Shown: piece after piece, positions 57,100 to 64,000 of the stretch | How the letters are laid out: each line of letters opens with the position of its first letter | Numbering within the stretch: the first letter of the stretch is position 1 | Assembly (NCBI GenBank): GCA_944739405.2 | Contig: OX123186.2 | Location: forward strand, 87,523,034-87,587,033 | Reading direction: 5' to 3' | Length of the DNA: 64,000 nt | Origin: Euclidia mi | Lineage: Eukaryota > Arthropoda > Insecta > Lepidoptera > Erebidae | Made by a program: the position numbers and the translations under genes | The notes under the pieces: generated by a model | Database searches by the model: none | The model's input: only the letters and a program-made list of their open reading frames with translations | What the model was told of the DNA's origin: nothing

Positions 57100-58430
57100 T
57101 GATAACTGAAGGAATGATCAAATACTGATCAAGAACGGTTTCGCAAAACTGCAAAATTGTGATGAAGTCTCACTCCAGAATTTTGTCCTACAATTGCGAG
57201 ATAATAGAAACTTTTCGGCAAAGTACAAAAAACATGTTTATACGTCGCAATCAAAATCAAGAGACTGTCAATAGATTCGAGCTTTGTTTTTCTCTGACTA
57301 CGAGTAAAATATACTGCATAGCTTGTACCTACTCTAATGTCCACTCAAGTTAAGTGGAGAAGGCTTCAGTGACTGCAAGCATGCAACGGAGCGCCTATAC
57401 GAGCACAAGATATCGAACACCCACTTGGAGTCAGTGATTAGTCTAGTGCCACGGGGAGAAGGCACGAGATGTATCGACCGGGAGCTAGCGACGCAGGAGG
57501 CACAGCACATCATCGCTGAACGGGGCTTTATGTTCCGAGTAGGCGACGAAATCATTGGATCACCGAGAAATCGCAATTTTCTGGGTATTTTGGAATTGCT
57601 TGTGGAATACAAACCAACGTTGGCATTCATTTATATCGACAAAGTGAGCGGTTACGTCAATTACCTTTCCTCAACGGTATGCGAAGAACTGCTAAGTTCC
57701 ATGTGTAATCAAGTTCCGATGAATGATGAATCCGATGAATCTCACCTAATTGCAGCCATACTGGTGAAGGAACAGCAAATGCTTTGATAATTATTTTAGT
57801 TGACCATCAAATTAAAATTCTTGATAATGCTGCAAATATGAGTGGAAAATACATAGCGATGCAAGCTCTTATTTTGCAGAAAAATCATTTATCAGCGTTT
57901 GTACCATGGTGTGGTCATTCACTGAATTTAGTAGGAAAAACTCTTGTGCGTCAGCAATGCAAATTTATTCAGAATTTATGTAAGTATGTTTTCTACACGG
58001 TCTACACCAATTACAGAATCTATCACCAATAGAAAATTTAAAGTGACTGGTTTTAGCCCAGTTATCAATCAACTTTGTGTTTATCTCATAAAAATATTGC
58101 AAGCACACGAAGCTGTTCGATTGAGATTTGGATTCCTCAACCACTTAGACGATATGGATGTCGCAAGTTTATATGCCGCTGCAGAGGAATTAGTAAAAGT
58201 TTACAAGACGATTTCGAATCTAGACTTGGCAATGAGTTGGTACAATTTGTATCGTTAATATAGGTACTTGTAAAACAGGACTGTGAAAAAGATCAATCAA
58301 AGGAACTGTTGTATTATCGCATTCTTGAAAATCAGAATTGCCGAGCTACTTTCCCGAACATTGAAATTACATTAAGAATGTACTTGGTATTAGAAGTGTC
58401 CAATTGCACCGGAGAGCGCTAGTTTTCAAA
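57100..58430 (+). pseudogene. hAT-type transposase (ZMYM1-like) remnant
   Basis: Frames from 57425, 57784 and 57944 carry successive parts of one protein: IIGSPRNRNFLGILELLVEY, VNYLSSTVCEELLSSMCNQV, then ILDNAANMSGKYIAMQALI and FVPWCGHSLNLVGKTLV. The DNAANMSGKY and GHSLNLV motifs are typical of the hAT RNase-H fold in ZMYM1-like proteins, which are domesticated relatives. Later text (SFQNENEQE-like, about 58430) marks the C-terminal dimerisation region. There are several frame changes, so the copy is dead. Confidence 0.85.
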
Positions 58431-58980
58431 ATGAAAATGAACAAGAATAGACTCCGATACAAAAACGATGGAACAAAAACGGGCTATCGAAACTAACCCT
58501 AATCAATAATAAAATTCGCAATAATAAAATTCACAATGTGCAAAATACATTTACACCGTTATTTCGTTTTTAATAAATTGTATTTTTTTATTTGCTGACA
58601 GTGTATTTTTTAATAGGTTAAGGAAAAATAATACGGACAATAAATAGGGGCCCCCACAGCTGCATTGCCCTGGGGCCTCCAGACCTCTAAATCCGGCCCT
58701 GGTACTGTGAGAGAGAGATGCAGAGGGCCTTTAACTGTTGCGTTCTCTCTTCCACCGGCGGACGCGACACAATATTGAGTTAGGTACTATTCTGCCACTC
58801 TATCCTTTATATCTCTACGGTAGGCCCCCTGCATCTCCCTCTAACAGTGCATGCACAACATTGCGCAATGGCATGAATTGGCGTGCTACCTGTAACTATT
58901 ATTTATTTATGTTTATTAGTAATCAATAGTTTAACTATTCTGCCACTCTATCCTTTCTATCTCTATGGTTCTGTCTGTCC

Positions 58981-59412
58981 CTCGCAGTCGGGCGCGGTCG
59001 CGGGAGGAGAGGCGTGTCGGTGTTGCGTTGCCGCGCGCCCTATCTCCCGTGACCAAATGGGGGCGCACCATTCGATGCGTCACGGTGGAGCCGCAGAGGA
59101 AGAGGAGATGCGGTATTGCGTTGCCGTCCTCCCTATCCTCTGCGGCCGCTGGGTGTTTTGGCGGCGGAGCCCAACACCTTAATCCGCCGCCAAGGGCGTT
59201 TTGTTCGGGGCTCGCCTGACCATCTGGCGGGCCAATACCTGTCGGAGGGTAGCGACGAATGCTTCGGTGTTACGCTACCCCCCGACACGCGGGTACATGA
59301 GAAAGTCGAGGTGGTTTTCAGTGGTAACACAATATGCTCCGGCTCTCATTTCCCCCAAGAGTCTGAGATTCGAAGGGATTTTCCACCTCGTAAAACAAAA
59401 AAAAAAGTCAAT
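58981..59412 (+). repeat. GC-rich 3' end of a non-LTR retrotransposon with poly(A)
   Basis: A GC-rich stretch (gcggcggagcccaacacctt, tgtcggagggtagcgacgaa, ggtgttacgctaccccccga) passes into ccacctcgtaaaac and an A-run at 59396-59406. No reverse transcriptase frame accompanies it. The layout resembles a LINE 3' untranslated region. Confidence 0.45.
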
Positions 59413-60100
59413 TAAATTATCCTTTGCAATTAAATAAGTAGGTGCGACTACTTCTACCTAGGTAAGCCAACCAAGACAACGCGTTACGTTAGGTTTAGAT
59501 TTCTAGTGTAGAATATCTTGGAGAATAATCTGCCTCCAGCAGCGAAAAACAAATGAACTAAGTACCTGGGACGATGTTAAATTGGAGCCCTAATGAAATG
59601 CATTAGTCGTCCTTCGTTGGGATCATCTTTCAATACTGACTATCAGGTCTTGGATTACGGCAAGCTGATGCGTTTTTTTAGAATAGCATGTCCTTTTTTT
59701 TTCTCAAAACGCTTCTGGCGCTCTATTTATAGAAAGGTTTTTTTTAATTCTCGAAGTACTACCTGTTCAAAGTCTGATAAGGCCATCTGGATGCCTATCT
59801 TCTAAACCATGAAGACTTGAAACCAGATAATGGGTCGTTAGGTAGGTAAAAGTACCTACGTAAAAGCAAAAAATAAAGCAGTTTATACGCTGTGTACCTA
59901 CCGATCAATAACCTGAAGTAGGTCGTCAATCCTGCATATTCGAAGAGACAAGCCATCTTGATACTTATGGAACCGCGCCCCGCAGATCCTTCATCGATAT
60001 CTTCCATATTGAACGATAAACTTGCCTACGTAAGGACGGCCTACAAAATACGGTAGGTTAAGTACAGTCAGCAACATAAGTCAATAAATGTACATTTACC
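59413..60100. other. Non-coding stretch
   Basis: No gene, RNA or transposon end recognised. Confidence 0.4.
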
Positions 60101-60104
60101 TACA

Positions 60105-61950
60105 TGGGTTTTATTGTTCCAAATAATAATAATGATTGTTTACAATGGCTTGTAGGTTTTTTTGCTGGTAGTAAAACGTTTTGGTCCCTGGCGAAATTGG
60201 TAGAATCAAACTTCTGCCGTCCCTCACTACCACCACTGCTGAGGCCAGACGGATCACTAGCCCACGCTGCTGAGGACAAGGCGAATTTATTTGCCACAAT
60301 CTTCGCAGAATCTTCGCGTCTAGACCACACAAACAAACCACCTCCGACACTGCCCCATTGCGAAACCTGTATGTTAGGCATACGAATACGTCAGAGGTTC
60401 GTAAAATACTAGGTACGGTATCTTTACGTGAAGAAGGCCAGTGGTTCAGATGGCATTCCAGCCATAGTACTAAAAATCTGTGCCTCCAAATTGTCTCCCG
60501 TATTGATTCGCCTTTTTCGCTTTTCTCTGGCAACTGCCATAATGCCAAGATCTTGGAAGCTTGCCAATGTACAACCAGTGCCCAAAAAGGGTAGCCGAAC
60601 TGACCCAAACAACTACAGACCCATTTCAGTCACTTCCATACTCTGTAAGAGCATCGATCGTGTACCGTGTACTGAATAATAGACTCCTGGCATACCTAGA
60701 ATTGAATAACCTCCTCAGCGACCGACAGTACGGGTTTCGGCGAAATCGGTCCACAGGAGATCTTCTTGTGTATGCCACGCAGCTATGGGGTGCGGCCGTC
60801 GAGAGACACGGTGAAGCACTAGCTGTCTCGAAAGCTTTTGATAAGGTCTGGCATGATAGTCTCATCGGCAAGCTTCCAACATTTGGCCTTCCCCCTGGCC
60901 TATGCGCTTGGATATCTGGATATCAGATTTTCTGAGAGATCGGTCCATTCGGGTAGTCGTCGATGGCTGTTCGTCAGCCCGAATGGCAATTAACGCCGCA
61001 GTCGCACAGGGATCAGTTCTCTCTGCCACACTTCCTGCTTCACATCAACGACCTATTGAAACCAGGCATCTTCGGATATGCAGATGACAGCACGGTTGTA
61101 GAGAGATATAATAATATGTCCAGTGCTCGGGCCAGTGTAGCAGAAATACAGTTACTCAGAGAAGACATGCTTGAGTGTTTGAACTTGACTTTGAGGGCGG
61201 TCTCCGACTGAGGTGATGCTTATCAAGTTAAATGCATCCAAAACTCAGGCGTGTCTATTCTACACGAAACGGAGTCAATTATTCATCTGACTCAGACTTT
61301 TCGAAATGCACCTGTGCAGATCACCGATCGCTTGGAACTCCATGCCGTCACATTGACCTCTAATTTAAATTTTGGTTCTTATATTATAGAGTCAAAAGCC
61401 GAACTGGCTGGCAAGAAACTAGCTATCCTGAACAGGGTGAGACGGTACTTTACGCCGGATCAGTTGCTAAATGTTTACAAAACACAAGTCCGATCCTGCA
61501 TGGAGTAGTTACCTACTGTTCTCACCTTTGGGATGGTTCAGCGAAATACAAGCTAGGGACTTTGGAGAGGGAAGCTAGGTCTCTAGGAGGCTCATTGGCG
61601 ATGACCAATTGGTTAACACAAACTCCAAAGCCTGGAGCATCGTCGCAGTGTTGCTAGTCTGTCTGTGTGGGTTTTTTTAGGTTACATTTCGGAGAGTGTG
61701 CAGAGGAGCTACATAACCTGATTCCTCCATCCCCTTTTTTTACCATCGGGCGACCAGACAAACTTATCAAACCCATACGCACGAAACGCTTTGCTTCCTC
61801 ATTTATTATGCGTACTGCAAAGCTATGGAACTCATTGCCTGAGTCTGTGTTTCCTGATGAGTACAATCTGGGTGTTTTCAAGTCGCGGGTGAATAGGTAC
61901 CTTCTAGGCAAGCGTGCTCCATCTTCAACCGTATCATCGCTTAACATCAG
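60105..61950 (+). pseudogene. CR1/Jockey-like LINE reverse transcriptase, multiply frameshifted
   Basis: Segments in different frames follow the normal order: FFAGSKTFWSLAKLVESNFC with LPPLLRPDGSLAHAAEDKAN, KKASGSDGIPAIVLKICA, WKLANVQPVPKKGSRTDPNN YRPISVTSIL and LLSDRQYGFRRNRSTGDLL. They continue with SKAFDKVWHDSLIGKL (motif A), FGYADDSTVVERY (catalytic Asp pair), LLNVYKTQVRSCME and RLHFGECAEELHNLIPPSPF. The C-terminal end is RTAKLWNSLPESVFPDEYNL GVFKSRVNRYLLG. At least six frame changes are needed. The endonuclease part is missing, so this is an old 5'-truncated copy. Confidence 0.9.
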
Positions 61951-62385
61951 GCGAGATCGCGTTCAAACGTTAGCCTATCAAAAGTTAAAAAAAAACAAGA
62001 CGTTACAAAGGTCAAAGTTTTCATTCATAAAAGACTGCAAGATTGAAATGTGCAGCAACCTTTGTAGCTGGCTGTACCTACCCTTACCTATGTAGTGCGA
62101 TACTAGTACAGATAAGTAGCTGCTGCGCAGATCTTGGCAACTACACTGAAAGTTAAGCTATCGTCTTTGGAGGTTCGGTTTAGTTGAATTAAGACGAGGA
62201 TTAATGATTTTTAATCAACATTCTTGCAACGTAAATTAAATAAATTCCTACTTGGGCTCCAACGATTCACAACATACACTATGCAATGTGTGAAAATGAC
62301 CACTCCTAGTCAGTTTTCCCAGGTAGGTACTTACATAATTATTGAATGTGCATGTAAGTCTGTGGTGCGCACCGTGGGATTGGAC
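61951..62385. other. Non-coding stretch
   Basis: Possible 3' untranslated remainder of the LINE up to about 62100; nothing else seen. Confidence 0.35.
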
Positions 62386-62445
62386 ATACCAAAGAAATGC
62401 CGCAGAGATGGCCACAGGACCATCTCTGCGGCAGTTCTTTGGTAT
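62386..62445. repeat. Hairpin with 25-bp arms and 8-bp loop
   Basis: The arms accaaagaaatgccgcagag(atgg) and complement carry one or two mismatches around ccacagga. The shape is like a miRNA precursor or a tiny MITE. Confidence 0.6.
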
Positions 62446-62839
62446 CTTCCCTAGGTTATCGCTATTTGACACTTACTTACCGAGCGTAGGCTGCGGAGAC
62501 ATGTTTCGGGGTCTAGGGCAAGCTGGGCAGGTGTAATCGAATGCGAATCGTTTCTTTTCGCAAATAATATCCATAATTTTTTTAACCGCCCTTAGCGGAT
62601 AGGTACCTACTTCGCGCGTTAGTCGAGACCGGTAAGGGGCACAATTGAATCGGTCATTTCAAAAACCACATAAGTCACATTTTTTACAACATCCTTTTTT
62701 TTGCTGAAAATGGTTCCTCAAAGGTAGATGCGTATTCTGGGTGAAAACAACTTAAGTCAATACATTCCTTCCTCTTTTAAATAATACCGCGTGAAAGACG
62801 TTCATTGCATAAACAACATTAGTCAGTGACTTAAGAGGT

Positions 62840-63110
62840 TTTTGCATGCACCGTGATTTTGGAGTCATAAAAAAGAAATGTTCGAAGGCATGATCATATT
62901 TACGTCCCAGGAGAATACATTGATTTGGTTTCGAACTCCAGCTCAACATTTACTGTCATAAAGCTAAAAACTGAAGATGTTTTAGAATTTAAGAAATGGT
63001 GGCCAAATTTGAACAAAAAACATGTATGTCAACTGAATATTATGGAAAAAAGTGCCAAAGGACCAGAATAAGTCATTTGCACCTTCGAAATACATGAGTT
63101 TTCAGTATGA
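62840..63110 (+). pseudogene. Decayed coding relic (HRDFGVI ... IYVPGEYIDLV)
   Basis: Two adjacent frames read HRDFGVIKKKCSKA and HDHIYVPGEYIDLVSNSSST FTVIKLKTEDVLEFKKWWPN. The DRDFG-plus-PGEY pattern followed by a K-x-F-x-D/W region resembles a protein repeated in insect transposons (RNase-H-like). I cannot name the family. It has a frameshift and a stop. Confidence 0.35.
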
Positions 63111-63306
63111 TTCAGATCGAAAAGAAACTAACATAGCTGAGATATATATTGATGGTTTGATTAAACATTCATTCTCATTAATAAAAATAATAAAAACTTC
63201 TGTTTAACTTCCATCAACCAAAGCCTGTGATTTGAAATAAGACGATTTAAAACAAGTTCAAGATAGCATTCTGTAAGAGCATATTATTATGCCATTTTAT
63301 AACAAC

Positions 63307-63525
63307 ACTAGACGATGCCCGCGGTTACACCCGCGTTATTTAAGGCTACTGCTCCGCTCCCGTCGCTCGTAGCGTGATGTTATATAGCCTATAGCCTTCC
63401 TCGATATATGGACTATCTAACACTGCAATAATTTTTCAAATCGGACCAGTAGTTCCTGAGATTAGCGCATTCAACCAAACAAACAAACAAACTCTTCAGC
63501 TTTATATATTATATATAAGATTTTT
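63307..63525 (+). repeat. Common insect interspersed repeat (gatgcccgcggttacacccg)
   Basis: Relative of 52975-53228: gcccgcggttacacccgcgt, atatagcctatagccttcct, tttcaaatcggaccagtagt, then (caaa)n and tcagctttatatattatata. Confidence 0.75.
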
Positions 63526-64000
63526 AGCTGGCCAACTGCAAATGTTGAAGATAATCCAGATGAGAATGATAGAGAATATGACTATGTACCATAAAGATAT
63601 TAAAACATGCCAAATTAATACATGTAAAATGTTAATAAGATTATTTTTAAGCATAATTCTTATTTAAAAGCTATAAACATATGATTACTACGATTGTTTT
63701 GGTTAAATTATATACCACTAACCCTATTTCTTGCTAAAACAACATATGTCAAGAACTGTTTTTCAGGTTTTTTCATTATTTCTATTAATAAACTGTAAAG
63801 GTTATACGCTATTTTAATTTTGTACCACTCAAATACTAAATTAAACATAAAAAAATCCTTTAAAATTCATTTGTTTGTGTATGAAACAGTTTTTATTGAT
63901 TTCTGAAAAATTTGAATTTTGTGACTTATGAGGTTTGTGAAATGACCGATTCAATTAGAAAATGAATAGAAATTGTTTCCATTGGGGAACGACTCTCAAC
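63526..64000. other. Non-coding stretch at the window end
   Basis: AT-rich, nothing recognised. Confidence 0.4.

Larger units (their letters stand above)
53729..58701 (+). mobile_element. hAT transposon (ZMYM1-like type), 8-bp TSD, with a nest of insertions
   Basis: The ends cagggccggattta and complement are flanked by gtactgtg on both sides (53721-53728 and 58702-58709). Both ends carry a gggccccc run. The transposase remnant is at 57100-58430. Inside lie a SINE, a 9-bp-TSD element and further nested pieces. Confidence 0.92.
53442..58980. repeat. Foldback-like host repeat split by the hAT element
   Basis: The left part (53442-53720) and right part (58710-58980) are inverted relatives. Shared blocks include gagtggcagantagg, gtgtccgccggtgggaga, tagttacaggtagcacgcc and gatgttgtgcatgtactgtg. 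Removing 53729-58701 and one TSD restores a continuous palindromic repeat. Confidence 0.7.

Noticed and set aside
59133..59437. Several overlapping GC-rich open frames
   Set aside because: High GC makes stops rare here. No domain is seen, and the stretch runs into an A-tail like a retrotransposon 3' end.

Overview
The window reads as AT-rich nuclear DNA of a moth or butterfly (Lepidoptera). It has GT-AG introns, an insect-type mitochondrial ATP synthase subunit c gene, tRNA-derived SINEs and RTE-type LINEs of lepidopteran character, and very many mariner, Tc1, pogo, hAT, piggyBac and Harbinger-like elements nested in one another. No species can be named from the sequence alone.

Host genes are confined to the first 17 kb. 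A JAZF1-like zinc-finger gene lies on the minus strand: four coding exons between 13276 and 2142, with its last exon(s) off the left edge. An ATP synthase subunit c gene lies on the plus strand (13.6-17.2 kb). The two are head to head and share an intergenic promoter stretch of about 320 bp. The 9.6-kb second JAZF1 intron is filled by a Tc1 element (3110-5435), a mariner (5497-6789) and two nested TIR elements (7512-10125 and 7743-9797). The ATP synthase gene has two tandem 164-bp versions of its last coding exon, each able to complete the c-ring hairpin. This is the most gene-level novelty in the window.

From 17 to 31 kb the DNA is repeats. There are two adjacent TA-flanked elements with a gggtgaatag-type TIR, a degenerate minisatellite (21.4-22.2 kb), a 2-kb near-perfect foldback palindrome with an 8-9 bp target duplication (22990-24975), an internally deleted piggyBac element, and a second piggyBac-like element sitting inside an array of short repeats.

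From 31.5 to 50.7 kb one LINE copy is split by a 17.2-kb element (32375-49564). This element has about 560-bp inverted repeats and an 8-bp target duplication. Inside it are a hAT-type element, a second copy of the 7.7-9.8 kb transposon, a 76-bp tandem array, and a Harbinger-like element (39866-48883). The Harbinger-like element encloses an RTE-type LINE, which in turn holds a SINE and an intact pogo-type transposon whose transposase ends in a PHD finger. From 51 to 59 kb a second nest is built around a hAT element (53729-58701) that contains a SINE, a 9-bp-TSD element, a TA-flanked pogo-like element and a Penelope-type GIY-YIG fragment. A decayed CR1/Jockey-like LINE (60.1-61.95 kb) and a few small repeats fill the rest. 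Apart from the two host genes and the pogo transposase, every coding stretch I recognise is broken.
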